Notes under the pieces: model-generated
What the model saw: the letters and a program-made list of their open reading frames with translations, nothing else
The model's database searches: none
What the model was told of the DNA's origin: nothing
Made by a program: the position numbers and the translations under genes
Assembly: GCA_905250025.1 (NCBI GenBank)
Contig: CAJNOJ010000057.1
Span: 372,001 to 436,000 of the forward strand
Direction of reading: 5' to 3'
Source of the DNA: Adineta ricciae
Taxonomy: Eukaryota; Rotifera; Eurotatoria; Adinetida; Adinetidae
DNA: 64,000 bases
Part shown: in pieces, positions 10,850 to 29,152 of the stretch
How the letters are laid out: every line of letters begins with the position of its first letter
Numbering within the stretch: position 1 is the stretch's first letter

Positions 10850-12875
10850 TTAGAAACGAACTGACTCGTTTTCACACTTAGTGACATAATATACGAAGAC
10901 TTTGATGAAATATCTTTGTTCTAATGAAATTACTTATCCTATTCGTCATCAATCTTATTGGCTGATTGGAAGTTAACAAATAAAATTCGAAGACTAGTTG
11001 TCGCTTTCGATGAATGAACTGTAAGTGGAAAAAACATGAAATGTTTTCGAGCAATACTCGTTATAAGTCAGCATAGTTCCATTTAGTTCCTTTATTTTCA
11101 AAGAAGTGACACAGAGTACAAAAGAAAATTCTATTGCTAAGTCAGTCGATAATGGACAACAACTAAAGATCCCGTTTCTTATAATTTATCATTTGAACTT
11201 TGCTGCAGTCAAGAAATGAGCGCCCAGGATTTCAGAAATACTTCGTCGGTCTTCTATCAGTCTATTCTGTATACCGTTTTCGCCCGAAAATTGATCGACT
11301 AGATTCGTCAGATGCTTATAACCAAATAACAATAGCTGAAAATCAAGTTCATGGTGTAAGAATGGTACTCTGATTTTATTCCGGTAACGCCGAGTATTTT
11401 TCACACATTCGCCCTGCGAATTTAGATTGCCGTCGACCTCTTTCACTCTCCTTAGCGACGTTATTCGTCTCGAACATTAGTATGTTTAAACTGATGCTCG
11501 AGTAACATGATGTTCACAGTATATATCGTTCGTTGTTTGAACGTGTACAAATGCACTATCTACTACGACTATCATTACGATATAAGTTAATCTGCTCAAA
11601 AAGACGAAACTTTATGACAACTGCACATCACATGTATCGAGCAAAGGTAAACGGTGCACGATGTCGTCTTCACTTTTTTGAGCATGGCTGCTCTCATATG
11701 GACTAGAGAATGATGAAGAGTTTGAGAGCTCTTGTGTTCATGACGTGAGAAAGAAACACAATCAGAGCACAGAGTGAACATCAGTTTTCATTCTTGTCGC
11801 TTGATTTATGAATAAATGAATTCTAGCTCAAGAATACAAAGATTATAATCATCTATGTCATAACTTCGTATCTGTCATTAAGCACGAATTTGTCCTGCAT
11901 CAGATCTTTTTTACATTGTATCACTACAAAAGGTACATCGTGTAAAACAAGAATTATTCCTGGTATCATATTACTACGTATTATGAAGGTGCTGCAATAA
12001 AAACTATTTCAACATGAAACATAATCTTATTCTGTTATCTCATATAATTATTGTTAAGCTATTGGACGAAGAATCAGACGTAAATAATGAAAGTCCGAAA
12101 TCCTTATATTATCTTTCGTATTGATGATAATGTCCAAGAAACACAATATCATTAATTCAAGTCATTAGTTAGAAGCTAAGCAGATTTGATGTTCAACATC
12201 ATTGTACCTACTGCTCTCAAAAAAATATATACAGGCTCGATTAAAAGAATCGACAGATTCCGTTGATATTTAATAAACGCTTATTTTACATAGAAATAGA
12301 ATCATATAAGTACTTTTAGAAGGTAAAATTCTTAGTCTTCTTAAATAATGTACCGAAAAGTCGACTCATTGTCTTGACCATTATAGTAGTATTATTGATT
12401 CCATCTCTGCTGTGTTCATTCTACTTATTTCATAACTCATCGACAGGTTCGAACAAAGAGAGCAAACGTCTTTATCACCTACTTAATTATTGTTCGCTTT
12501 TTACAGACTTGTGTTTTCAATAACAGTACTATTCTATTTCCGTGTACGAATAATTTCATTTATCAGATTTTCTGCAGTGGTGCACTTTGTTAGGTGCTAA
12601 TGCCATTCTTGAGCCATTGTCAATTCGATTATCGATCATGGTTTGCCAATGTGCATTATCATGATGATGGATTTTATTCTGGCAGTCAGAGTTGTTGCGC
12701 AGAAATATCACTGAGGAAAATATTGTAGTTTACGAATTGTACCAATTGTCACAAGTTGATATGAGCTTTTAAGCGACTCTAGAATGAACTGTTTCATGTT
12801 TTTTTTTATTTTGTCTAAATCGAATGTTCACATGAGAATAAAACAAAAGTATAAAAAAAACAAATATGTAGATTC
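10850..12875. other. intergenic region of about 2 kb
   Basis: This lies between the 5' end of ICE2 and the 3' end of TEX2. A minus-strand open stretch at about 11189-11446 (85 codons, no ATG, no recognisable motif) could be a gene relic, but I cannot support it as a gene. The remainder is AT-rich with no coding signal that I can read. Confidence 0.35.
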
Positions 12876-15800
12876 TTAAGATTCTGGAAAGAGCGAGGAA
12901 ATCGTTGTAGGTCGCGCCATATTTCGCGCGTTTTTATATTCTTGTAGGCCTTCACGAACAGCTGTATGAACGTTTAATTTTGCCTTGTAATCGTCTGTGA
13001 AGGGATTCACAGGTTTAGATACAATTTCACCACTACAGGAAAAAAATGAGAAAAAACAACGAAGGTCACGTTCCGAGACTTTCAACAACTCACATAACAT
13101 CAATAGCCCAATCACGAAAGAAAGGTAGAAGTTGATCATCCATAGCTGGAAGAACGATTAAACGCTATAAAATAAAAACAAGTAGATCATGGAATCAAAA
13201 TTAGGAGCAACAAACTTTTAACTCAGATCGGATTTTTGCCGAGAGAAAATCTTGCAGTAATGTGTAGGAATACTGTTTTTCACCATATGTCGGTGTGACT
13301 TTAATATTCAAGTCAGGCATCTCGGGACAACCCACCCTGAAAGACACTCATAGTTGGAACAAATCGATATGCAAGAAAATAGGTACCAAATTCGATCACT
13401 TGGTGGTGGTGGAATGTTCAGCTAAATTCCATTGATAAAAGAGAATATGATCGTTCGATGAGCATCAAATTACCGTCAGAACACCACTGAAACTAGTTAC
13501 TTCCACATCCGCTCCTACTTCTTGTTCGGAAAATTTTTGGAATAAATTTTTCACGAATGGAATGTTGGCAAAGAACTGGAAATATTTGTTCAATGCCAAG
13601 TTTGTCAGGGCTGTGCCGAGTTTTCGCGTAACTGCCCTAGAAAACAAAAGACACTGTACGGTTTTGAATTTGAGAAAGTTTGGGTGGGTAGCGCACATTT
13701 CAGGAATTTCAGGTTCTTTAGCCAGAAGTTTTTGCCGTTGAATCAGATCATTGTCATCATCTTTACGAACATTTTGAGCAGATTGATGTTGAGCAAATAT
13801 TGGTTTGTCCTTTTTCGGATCATAATTGATCAATTTTTGCAGAACAACACGAGTTCTCACCGATAGCCTAGATTTCATCAAAGAAAACAAATAGGTTGAA
13901 AAGACTCGTTTGGAAGAACGCGATCGCGTTCATCGATATGCTAAGATGAAATCAATTTCTTGAATGCACTCACTTAAAACTACCGCGATAATATAAAAAT
14001 AGATTAAACCAGATGCCTTGCGTATTCCATTGCATTGGTTCGATTTTGAGTATAATTGGAAATGTATTACCGAGATCGATTGATACCACACGAAGATTTT
14101 CCAAAATCGATACCTAAACGACAGTTGAACGAATTCGAACAGTTATCCGAGAGAACTTACAGCGAGTTCTCTCAGTTTCATTTCGATTTTCTCCTTTAGT
14201 AAGTCTTTCAAAATTGAAGTATCAAACATATCACAGAGAAGTCGACGAGTGAGAAAATTAATTGTTATCGCTGCTTCATCGAGACACTCAGGTGTTTGAA
14301 GAACTTTTGTTAAACAAGTTTCATTCGGAATAGATTCTGCAGATTTACGAGCAATAGTTCGATGAGTGCCAGTATTATCTTTATCCGCGTCGTTTTTCTA
14401 GAAAAAAATCACTAATTGTGGAACGGATACTCGACAAATCGTACTTTGGTTTTCTGTTGTAGCTCATCGGCAATTATTTGAGCATCGATCACAGAATTCG
14501 ATGGAAGCTCAGGTTCGGACTCAGTTTGAGTGTATCGACGATTCAGTGACGACTGGGATCCACTACTGCTTGCAAGGAGATGATTCGTTCGTTGAATATC
14601 TTCTTTCCCTTTTCGTAGTACTAATGAAAGTCTAAAATAAATTCGAATGAAACTCGAATTCGACCAGATTCCAGCAGAACTACTGACTTATGAAACCATT
14701 CTTCCTTCTGTGGACCTGTTTCAAACCAAATGGAGATAATCGTCGCGTTATTAGTAAAAAAATCATTGACAAGCCCTTTGGCTTTTTCGATTTGTTGTTT
14801 GTTAAAGATTTGTTTATCGAGTATCTGTAAATTTCGTATGACTATCGGATAATCATTCATCCAATACTTCGCACGTGTCAATGTCAATTCTGGTACAAGA
14901 ATCATTCGAGCCTCTAAGATTTCCAACCGAAAAAATTTCTTTTGGAAAATAGATTATTTATCAATATTCTCACCTTTAACAAGATATTCTCGATATCCAA
15001 GAAATTTCGTTTCTTTCTCGGATTTCTTCTCATCCGTCCATTGTTTGCTTGCTAGTTGAATGATCAGACGATATCCATCGAGACGAACATCACATGGGTA
15101 GCGAACGAAGTCTTCATCACGATCAGCGTTGTAACTTTGAAAGCTCATGTAAGCACCAGTCACCTAGAAGAAAACAATGCCCGTAAACTCTTTCATAACT
15201 AATGATTATGTTTAACCGGAATCAATTCGCCGGTTCGGATATCCTTTATTTTCTTTAGATCATCGCTTCTGGCTTGATCTATCATGAAACAGATGATTTG
15301 ACTTACTCGAATGTTCGTGTTTTTATCTTCCTTGTCGATTTTCGCCAGTAGAGAATCGAGTGTAGGAAAATCGATCCATTCTTCGACAACAATTTCTTTA
15401 ACCTTGGACTTGATTATCATTCGAATCCGTATGTACACAAGTGCGAGAGCAAATAGGCAACCAACAATAAAACCGGATAGATACGAGGAGATCGGTTTCC
15501 ATAATGTGATCACAAGAGAGATGATACCAACGGTGATCTAACAGAAAATATACAAAGATCGATCATGATTGCTATTGAAACATACTGGCACGGAGAAAGT
15601 CATATTACTATGAATGATCGACTTGTTCTTTGGAAGTTCTTTACTATTAACACGAAATTTCGGTCCACCGAGATGCAGTGCTGATCGTTTCACAGAATCC
15701 TGTGGGACGAGGATATTTATTTGTTTCGTCGTCATTTCATTTGGATCTGTTTTGTTACTTGACTCGTCTGTTGGAGTGGAAACATCTTCAATTGATGCGA

Positions 15801-16553
15801 GCTTCTGCTGTGAATGTCGAAGCGTGCTGAACAAAGATGGAATGCTCGCGTTCGAGTTAATTAGTTGTGATGAATTGGCGGGCGATAAACTGAACGAACT
15901 GAGAGGGCTTGGTTTAACACCAGTAGAACTTTTATGGGATGGTGATTGATCATTCAACTGACGGGTCGATGGGCCAAGTGATAATGATGATCCAGCGTTG
16001 CCTAACAAAAAACAAAAAGGCAAATCATTTTCGCATATGCAATGCAATTCGAGAATGAGAAAAAAAAACTTAATTTCTTCGAATAAAATATCTGTATGCA
16101 ATTACTACTATTCCTCTTGTTTCAAGCTTCTCTAATATCTCGCCATGATCATGTTAGTCTCCAGAGTGTTTTTCTTCTTCTCGGTGCGTTTTAAACGTCT
16201 AGAGCATTGTGTTATTTGTCATACTTTCATCGTTCGCAAATTGAATCTAATTCGATTTGTCGTTTTCGCAAAATGATCCTTATGACAATTGAATTCCAGC
16301 AAGCATCAATATAGGACATTCCACCGAGTGACTAATACATACCTGAAGTTTTCAATAGATGTGTCATCCGTTTTGGTGTTGGTGTTGATTCATCTTGACA
16401 CGATGAATCCGCATTGGCCATACTTGAGAGATGCCGATCGAACGATATCGACCGACTTCGTTCTTTCACAGCACCAGCGATGTCATCTTTGATCGCCGTA
16501 ATTTTATGCGATATTTTATCTAACATATGATGTGGTGTCTTGTGCGTAGTCAT
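12876..16553 (-). CDS. TEX2: testis-expressed protein 2-like SMP lipid-transfer protein
   Basis: ER-anchored protein with a synaptotagmin-like mitochondrial lipid-binding (SMP) domain, expected to move lipids at organelle contacts. The first exon (ATG 16553) joins in phase to a long Ser-rich cytosolic segment, followed by a membrane hairpin around 15400-15520 (LSGFIVGCLFALALVYI). A PH-like region follows with the family motif of an Ala-Lys-x-Trp helix, Tyr-Pro-Ile, and later QKEEWFHK, matching KEEWF of vertebrate TEX2. The SMP domain includes an N-terminal helix near 14200-14330, the strand NTQGIWFNLFLYYRGSF (vertebrate QGLW...YNGSF) and a later FFANIPFVKNLFQKF segment. The stop is at 12876-12878. 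More than ten introns are present. The start is the first ATG behind an acceptor-like CAG, so further upstream exons are possible. Confidence 0.8.
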
Positions 16554-18203
16554 TAGTTTTCTGGTATCATTGAATTGTTGCAAGAGAATAAGGCTGAGTC
16601 CAAAGAGAAAAGAGAAAATTACCAACTAGCCTGTTTTTTACGCTTGTGATGAATGTTGTGCTCGTGATGAGTTGTTGTCGTCTAATGAAGTAAAGCAGAA
16701 TAAGACGAAGAAGATAGAAACAAGGAGCAGAAGAAAAAAAAAGAATTATACCATAGTACGAGCGAGACGTTTCAAAGCAAGAAACGATCAAACTAGTGGT
16801 GGAAAGAATGAAAAAAATTGCCGTCCGAAGAGCTAGATCGGGTACATATTACAAAAAAAGAAAACGAAGAAGAAAAAAGAAACAGAACAACTCGAGACGC
16901 TTAATAATAGGAAAAAAGTGAGGAAACAACAAAATGGTCAGTGAACAACCAGCAATGACTATAAACGACAAACATGTGAGGAAAATATGTTGAAGCAGAG
17001 CTTTGATTTAGTATCGTTCTTCCTTAGAATAAGAGTACTGCTGTTTGAGATAGTGCTTTTTCTATTCATTTGAGTTAATTAATGTGATGAAAGGAGTTTT
17101 GTTGTTGTTATCATACATTTAGAAATTATTGATGTATGCTTAAATGTGTCTTTTTTTCTAATCGAATCTATTTCTTCGACGATCGTGTTGGTGTCCTATA
17201 TGTAAATGCGCAAAATATTCAATAGAAGTCTTTTTCATTCTTATCGGGATAATACTGGCGACTGTTCTTGTTTTTGCGAAAGTGTGCTGATGAATGATTG
17301 AGTAAATATCATTATAAAGGTCGTGTTTTATCTACAAGACGAATGAATTCACCTGTTTCGATTGCCATCTCATTTCGAAGTATTTCAGTAAGAACAAAGT
17401 ACAATAAATATGACCGATTCAAAGCACGGAAGTGTTTGCGCTTGGAATTGACATAAATAAAACCATCAATACTTGACACAATAAAACAACAGGAAATTGC
17501 AAAGCTGCCAATTGGACATTTCTATCATTTTGAGAGATGAATAATAGATCGAATGAGGTTTTATAGAGACATGAGCATAAGTATACTTCATGATTCAATT
17601 GGAAACTAATCAGATCGTTCTCGACAATGGCACAGGGTACATACAACTGATGATATACCTCTTTTCTGTTCATGGTCACAGTTGATTTATTGAAATCCAT
17701 CAACATCGCAGAAGAGTCAATGATAATCATTGCGAAATCAAAATGTTAATAGGCTCGATATTAATGCATATACATTCTGATAGAAAGTGATGAAATATCG
17801 TCAGTTCGAAGGTTGAACTCGTCAGGGCACGCACTATTGCACGTTTATTTCAAGCAAATATTCTCAGACATTGCTTAACTTGTACCGACTAACTATCCAT
17901 ATTTGTTCGAATGTAATATGGATACACTTTGTGAACTTGTCACTGCATAGACCTATTTATACTTATAATAATTATTATCACCGACTCCAACGAGTAATCT
18001 ATGCAGACAAATAAACTTCCGTCGCGTGAAAGCTCATACTTTGTGTTGACATCTTGGTGGCTAATTCATAGGTTTCTGTATAAACATTGCTCATAGTCAT
18101 TTTGTTTTAGAAGTATAAGACGAGAACAACAACAAAAATTCACATACACACACACATATATATATATATATATAAGCATACAGAGAGAATTTGCAATGAT
18201 GAT
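16554..18203. other. intergenic region of about 1.65 kb
   Basis: This lies between the TEX2 5' end and the 3' end of a GPCR gene. A 103-codon minus-strand open frame with an ATG at about 17730-17419 shows no motif and no intron context, so it is not called. The region ends in a CA/TA microsatellite near 18141-18176. Confidence 0.35.
18141..18176. repeat. CA/TA dinucleotide microsatellite
   Basis: A short (CA)n run passes directly into (TA)n over about 35 bp, just downstream of the GPCR stop codon. It is a simple sequence repeat with no evidence of function. Confidence 0.85.
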
Positions 18204-19972
18204 TTATCGATGGAGATTTTTATTTGTATACAAAGCATATGATGATGTGCGATACGGTTGATCATTTGGACAGCATGAAAGTGCACGTGGTTTTAATTTC
18301 GTTTCGTTTAATTGAATTTCGATTTTTGGTCGAGACTTTTTCCGTGCTGCTCGTTCGGCTTCGCTTCGATCGTATAATTCTCTCCATTGACACCGTAAGA
18401 TATAAGCGAGTTCATTTCGAAAAGCTTTTCCACTAACACAATAGAGAAGAAAATTAATACAGAAATTCGTTAACATGAATAACTCCGTGATTTCTTTCAC
18501 TGATTTCAAAGTTGCATTACCAAATTTTTCCAGATAATTTGCGATCCAAACGACACAATAGGGCGTATTTAGTAGAACGAATGAACATGAGACAAGTAAT
18601 AAAGTTGCTGTAACACGATGCGTTCGGGATTGTATGTAAGCTTTAATTGAGCTCACGGATTGCTTCTTTGTTTGATTAGAAAAATTTGTGGATAAGGTCG
18701 ACGGCGATCGAGGTGGTGGCCGATTTAGCAGTTCATCGTTGATTAAATGTCCATTAATCTAGTTAAAATAAATAATTAAGCAAAAATTCAATTTCCGTTA
18801 TGTCGTGTCTTCGAAAAGTATCGTGTTAAAATCCTCTTAAACATAAGCAATATACTCAACCCACTGAAGGATGATTGAATCAACTAGATATGTCAACCGG
18901 AAATGACCTATTTTTTTAAATCACATTATGTGTTCGGTACTATTGAGAAAAACCTAATCTTAGGAAAAAAACGAGATATGTAATTTTATCATCATTGCAA
19001 TCTCAGGACAAACATCTCAGATAGCCTTCGACAAAACTGTTGACAATAGACGAAACTAACTTGTGCGTCTGTGTTTAGCAACGGGCCGATTGATTGATAT
19101 TGACTGAGTGATGAAGTTCGGCCATGTAGAGATTGTTTCGTAACGATGGATGACGTTGAAGAGCGTCGAGATAGATGTAAACATGCTAAAAATCTCCACA
19201 AAGACGAAAAGGTTTGCCGGGAGAAAAAACGATGTCTAATAAAACAGAATTTGTGAGAATCGGAAACTTCAGAAAGATCTTACTTGTCCTTTGCAGCTAA
19301 ACTCGCATCATCTTCGTCCATGAATAAACTTTTTCTCCAAAGTTTACAACAAATTAACATGTTCACAAAGCCAATGATACACATCGGTGCTAAATAAACA
19401 CTGATCATGGTAGTAATAGCGAATCTCATATAGATCGAACGATATTTCGGTATGATATCACAAATTGTATCATTTTCCATGGGAGTTGAGGATGAAATGA
19501 CTCCGTAGTGAAATGGGACATTGAGATTACTGACAAAACTCAAGCAGAACAAGAACAAAACAACGAGTCGTGCAATTTTTCGTCGACAGATAGTCGCACG
19601 TTTCAACGGATAGAATACGACGAGCAGACGTTCAATCGTAAATGAAACAATAATCCATGACGATAACGAGCGCGTGAGATTTCTTGCGTATTGCACAAGT
19701 ATGCATATGGAAGTTGAACTGCGGTCAAGAAAATTCAAATGCGAGTGATACAATTGATTGTGATTACGAAATGTATCTTCCAGTAAGTTTATAATAAGAA
19801 AACAAAGATCGGACAGTGCGAGCGATAGTAAGTAAAAGTGCGATGACTGTCGGCGATATCTCGGCGAGAGAAAGATTAAAATTGAAAGAACATTTCCGAC
19901 AATACCAAGTGTAGTTAAAATGAATGGTCCATAAATTGACATGTACTGTTCAATGGCTACTAAGGTCGACAT
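18204..19972 (-). CDS. rhodopsin-family G protein-coupled receptor (peptide-receptor-like)
   Basis: Plasma-membrane seven-helix receptor. Exon 1 (from ATG 19972) encodes helices 1-5: GNVLSILIFL in helix 1, LALSDL in helix 2, a Cys before helix 3 (SICIL), SFTIERLLVVFYP at the DRY position (Glu-Arg-Leu) and a second extracellular-loop Cys (TICDI). A second exon (from an acceptor at about 19241) supplies a basic third cytoplasmic loop, reached by an in-phase join. An intron of about 300 bp, much longer than its neighbours, separates it from the last exon with helices 6 and 7 (NTPYCVVW, NFCINFLLYCVSG) and a basic tail ending at 18204. Helix 7 keeps Asn and Tyr but lacks the Pro of NPxxY, as some invertebrate FMRFamide-type receptors do. 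The ligand cannot be told. Confidence 0.85.
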
Positions 19973-22503
19973 GGCAGGATATTGTTTCTCTTTTGTTTTC
20001 TTATATCATTAATTATCTCAAATAGAAAATAGAACTTTCTATTAGAATAAGCCGACAATATTCGTCTCTCATATACATCAATGTCATTTGAAGAAATAGA
20101 CGTTCTGTCTTTTTTTCCCTCTTTAATAGCAAGTAGATTTACCAACTAGCCCAACTTTTCTTTCGAGAAAAGAGAGAAAAAAGATATTGCAGTGATTTTT
20201 GACTACGCTTCTCTTTTTTCTCGTCGCCTGCGTTTTTTGTACGTTTCTGATAAAGGATAACGCGACATGACAATACATTTCCGCTGACTAATACATATTT
20301 TCTAAATTTCTGACGTAAATATAGAACGACTCGTTAGAAAAAACAAACATGCGAATCGACAAATTTAATCTACTAAAATGTGCAGTTCCGGTAAGAACAA
20401 TAAGATAAATATCGCATTGTGTTACATCTCTCATCACTAATTTACACAAGCTTCAGCGAGGAAACACGAATGAATGTTTGCAGGCGTGTTAAGAACTAAA
20501 TCTCCATTCTAATGTAAACCTTTTCTAAGAAAGAAAAACAAAACGAAAGATTGCCTCGTATTTATTTTAACTTTAACGCATTCACCTGTTAAGGAAACAA
20601 GAAAAGACAAATTCCGTCTCTTGTCTCTAATGATTATTAGACATATTATTGCTCATTCTGTTATTTGATGTAATATATATCTGTCAAAAGAGTTGACCTT
20701 ACACATATGTCACTGTCTATCATCATCAATTCTGATAATTCTTTTGTTTTGACAAAGACAATAAGAGATGTTTATATCATCAATATATAAATCATCAGCA
20801 AGAAAGAAACGAAAAAGAAGAGTATCATATAGACTTATCTAAAATAATAGAAATACTCTACACATTACTATTGGCTACTTGATAAGGAAGATCCACTTCA
20901 TAACGATTGATTGAAATGACAAGAACAACAGCATTCTTTCTGTCTGCCGCTTTCTTTACTTTACTTTGATGAAGAAAAAAAAAAAGAAACAACTTTTATC
21001 TAGGGGCAGGTATCATCCGATGCTCCAGACTAATTACATCGACGACGCCAGTATCGTTCCTAATCAAACATCTAATAATTACCGACAAAAATATGAAAAT
21101 GCCTCGAAGTATGTTATTTGTCAATTTGTCGAACAGAATCAGACTATATTCATCAAAAATAACGTAAACAAACACATTCGAGTAGAATACGGAACACGAT
21201 AAACGATAGAACAATAGACTCGTTCAAAGGCAGTGAACTACGTATATAGACGATTCATTTGACAATCATATAGAAACTCCTATTCATAGTAATTCGTATA
21301 ATGTATGCATCGTTAAAAATTGATAAGGTTTATTATTGTTGAGTGTTGACGAATTCCATCTAGTTAATTATCGAACACTCACTTACGTTTGATTAACGTT
21401 GTCTCAGTTCCGATCGAATATCTTGTATCTTATAACGTCTATGAAACATTTAATCGTATACTTATGAATAGAATTCTGCTAGTAGCGAAGGACGCTAACT
21501 TACTCAGCTATCATGATTATTTAGTGATGTGTTGATTAAACTAAATGAGACAAACTGTTCTAATCTACTTTATGCATATAATCGTGTTTCAGTCTATCAA
21601 ACAGTAATTATTCTCATACCGTTGATGCTCATCATGTTACATAAATATTGCGAGTTAGTTGTTGAACTACAATGATCATGTCTCTGCGGAAATTTATCGA
21701 GTAATATGATGATCTATGTGAAGGTGTCTGGAACATATTCGAAAGAAAATGATGTGTGTGAACAAGAAAAACAAGACATTAACATTTTGACATGAGAAGG
21801 AAAATTGATATATTGATCAGTTGACTAAATTAAGAATCCGCGGAGAATTCAATATTTATATGTTCAAGGCTAAGGACCTACGCTGACAAGAGTAATACAT
21901 CTATTTATAGCCAGTAGATCTGTTCGAGTCGATGAACATCGAGAGAATTAGCGAACACAATACTTTCAAATAAGTAATATTATATCCTAGTTTTACCTTG
22001 TGATGACATGTTCCCTGTACGTCCTTTTCTCAGTTTTTTGCTTGAATAATCTGTTGTTTGATTACTCACGCGTGAGGAAATAATGAAACACGCGAATACA
22101 TAATGTCTGCTTTGAGTAAAGTATTCGACACAACTTCATTTCATGTATGTATATGTCACAAACATTTTCTACTGAGAGTTCGCATTCTACTGAAGTGACA
22201 TTAACTCAGCAAGTACACATATTTGAGTCAGTTAACCTCTTTTGATGATACCGATGATAATTGAAACGTCTGTTACCTCCGATAGTTTTTTTTTAAAGAA
22301 AGAATCAACACATCGATGTACTTTTCCAGGAGAAACACCTTATACCAGTATGAAAAATTCAGAATCGTAATAAAGTGTCGAATGAACTAGCATAAGCTTC
22401 TGAAGATATAAATACAAATGATACCGCAGACGGATCTTTCAGTTGACTGCTGTAAATACCAACGTTTATTTTGTTGGAGAGAAAAACAAAAAAAAGACAT
22501 TTA
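19973..22503. other. gene-free region of about 2.5 kb
   Basis: Upstream of the GPCR and downstream of RIOK1, AT-rich throughout. A 78-codon plus-strand frame at about 20966 starts in a poly-Lys run and has no recognisable domain. I find no RNA gene, repeat array or mobile element that I can support. Confidence 0.4.
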
Positions 22504-24092
22504 TCATTTTCGTTTTCGTTTATCACCACCGAGCTTTTCTGCTCGTTTCTTCACATGTTTAGGTATTTTAGTTTTTCTTCGTTCTCGTTTTTGTTCCCGA
22601 ATAGCTTGTTTTCGCAATCGTTTCGAGTTTGGAGATTCGTCACGCGGACGTACATTGCCTTGGACAGCGCTTGATTCTTGTGATGGGATTTCCTCGGCAG
22701 CTGATGCATAATCACTTGCATCGCTGTCGTCGTCGCTAGATGTTTCACTGTCACTCGACGATTGATCATCGTCGCTTGCAAGTATAGTTGGCACCAAACG
22801 AGCACCTGTCATCGATTCATTCATACCTAAGATTGTTGACGCTTGCCGAAGATCCTTTGATGTTGTCTCGCAATAATCATCTAATGTTTGAGGAATAAAG
22901 ATCTGTTGGAAAACGCGTTCGTCAACTTCGTCAGTTGTTTCATCCGACCGTCTATTCGTTGCTTGTTCAATCATTTTATCAAGATACGCTTGTTCGTTAG
23001 AATCAGTGATTGTAGGATCGGTGATGTAGTTGAATAGTTGCTGCATTGTCAAGAGATTTTTCAGTGTGTATCGTTTAGCGAAATAGTCAGTCACATTTCG
23101 ACAATCCATCCGAAGAAATTCTAATGCATTGGGATGAGCCTGCTCTACAGACTGGGACACATCAATAACGTATAATTGATTTTTGGAATCAAGAAGTAGA
23201 TTGAATTCCGATAAATCTGCATGGATTAATTTGCATTTAACGAACATAATACGCATGTAATGAATTAACTGAAGATATAGAGCAAATGCCTGAGTTTCAT
23301 CTAATAGAGGAGAATCTTTTAGTTTTGCAGCTGGCCAACCATTCTCGCCTAAAACAGAGAGAGCATTTGAATTTCACTCTCAGATACTCAAGTGAGGCTC
23401 TCACCGATAAATTCCATGACTAGAACGTGATTTTTCAAGGCAATGGGCTTTGGACACGGCACACCATTTGAGTGCAATCGTGATAGATTTCGATATTCTT
23501 TTTCTGCCCATAAACGCACCATTTTTCTTGGATTGTGCCTTGAATATCCATGTCGGAAACGGTACTCTCCTGTCACGTATCGATCGCGATCTTTAAAAAC
23601 TAAAATAGATGTTTTGTAAACTTTGATGGCACGATGTTCGTCGGCGCTGGTTCGAGCATGATAAACATTTGCTTCTTTTCCAGTTGATATACATCCATTG
23701 ATTTCTTCAACTAGACCTTGTTGAAGAAATTTGAATAGAATCAAACGTGTTCGTGGATCGAGAACTAGTTCAACAGTAGCACGATCATGTTTATCTTTCG
23801 AACGATACTTTCCATCATCGACATGGCCACTACGAGGTGAATATGGACTGATATCTATCTTATCGACATATCTTCAAAGAGAAACAGATGTTTGCTTACG
23901 CACTCGTGAGCACATGCACGGGTTTTACTTTGATAGAGTCTTATTGGTCGGTTGGAAATGTTTCATCGAATGTTGAACAGTTCCATTGATTGTTTCACCT
24001 GCTTCTTTAAGGTTTTCATACTTAATCTCGTCATCGTAACTGTCACTGTCACTTTCCATCGGTTGTTCTTCAGCAAGTTTGTTTTCGGTCAT
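22504..24092 (-). CDS. RIOK1: RIO-type atypical serine/threonine kinase 1
   Basis: Cytoplasmic RIO kinase/ATPase required for late 40S subunit maturation, also an adaptor for PRMT5. Four minus-strand exons start at ATG 24092, a few bases behind a TATAG acceptor. After an acidic N-terminus comes the RIO nucleotide loop [11 protein letters not shown], the Lys in HRAIKVYKT, the flexible-loop region [20 protein letters not shown], the catalytic loop [13 protein letters not shown] with its Asp and Asn, and the metal-binding loop VIDVSQSVE. All key residues are present. The C-terminus is acidic/serine-rich ([16 protein letters not shown]) followed by a strongly basic tail ending GGDKRKRK, as in animal RIOK1. 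Joins at the first intron (Lys codon split 2+1) and at the ENGWPAAKL exon are in phase. Confidence 0.95.
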
Positions 24093-24348
24093 GTCTATAT
24101 AAAAAGAACAGAAGCAAATCTTACGCAATTACATTCATCTATGACGTAATATGAAAAACTGATGAAATTTTCTTTTATTCCGGTAAAGAAGAACGAGTAA
24201 AACATATCTAACAAGTAGGTTTTATTCATGCTCTATTTATATACACAAAACAGAAAAATAACAACGGGTTCAGACGTTAAGAGGCATATGTGAAGAATTT
24301 CGCAATGTGCAATGACACTGTTCATTATGAGAAGAACTTTTTTCCGTA

Positions 24349-26505
<2,157 letters not shown>

Positions 26506-26931
26506 CTGAAAACAAAACAACACAAAACATTAGTATTTAGCAGATTTATTTTTTTTTTGTGTTCTTCCAAAAGAAACAACAATAAGAAATCACTCATTAT
26601 ACAACAGACAACGACAGAAAAGAAGCACAACATTTGATATTCATAGATGAGTTCGTGTCATGGAGAAGCTTTTTGTTAGGTAAGAGATATATCTGGCTAG
26701 CATAAGAGATAGAAGAGCAGACTAAAGAGAAAAGAGAAAAGTTAGAAGGACATTGCGCAAATATACATTCGAAATTTTTATCGATAGAAAATATCTGTAG
26801 AAGACAGTCACTTGTTGATTTCTATAGCGTCATTCGGCATAGTGGAAGCAAGGAAGCAGACAAACAAGGAGAAAAGTATCCTGAGCGTAAGAGCAGAAAA
26901 CTCGAAAAAGATAAGAAAGATTCGCGTGCGA
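26506..26931. other. intergenic gap STK38-Src-type kinase
   Basis: About 425 bp separating the STK38 start from the last exon of the next minus-strand kinase. It holds a polypyrimidine-rich trans-splice-like acceptor next to 26505 and poly-A/T stretches, and no coding exon was recognised. Confidence 0.4.

Positions 26932-29152
<2,221 letters not shown>

Noticed and set aside
11189-11446. 85-codon minus-strand open frame
   Set aside because: No ATG, no splice context that joins to another exon and no recognisable motif. It may be chance or a relic.
17419-17730. 103-codon minus-strand frame with ATG
   Set aside because: No domain, composition not clearly coding, and isolated in an intergenic region. 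It cannot be separated from a chance ORF without expression data.
20966-21202. 78-codon plus-strand frame starting in a poly-Lys run
   Set aside because: Starts in a poly-A tract, has an overlapping antisense frame of similar length and no motif.
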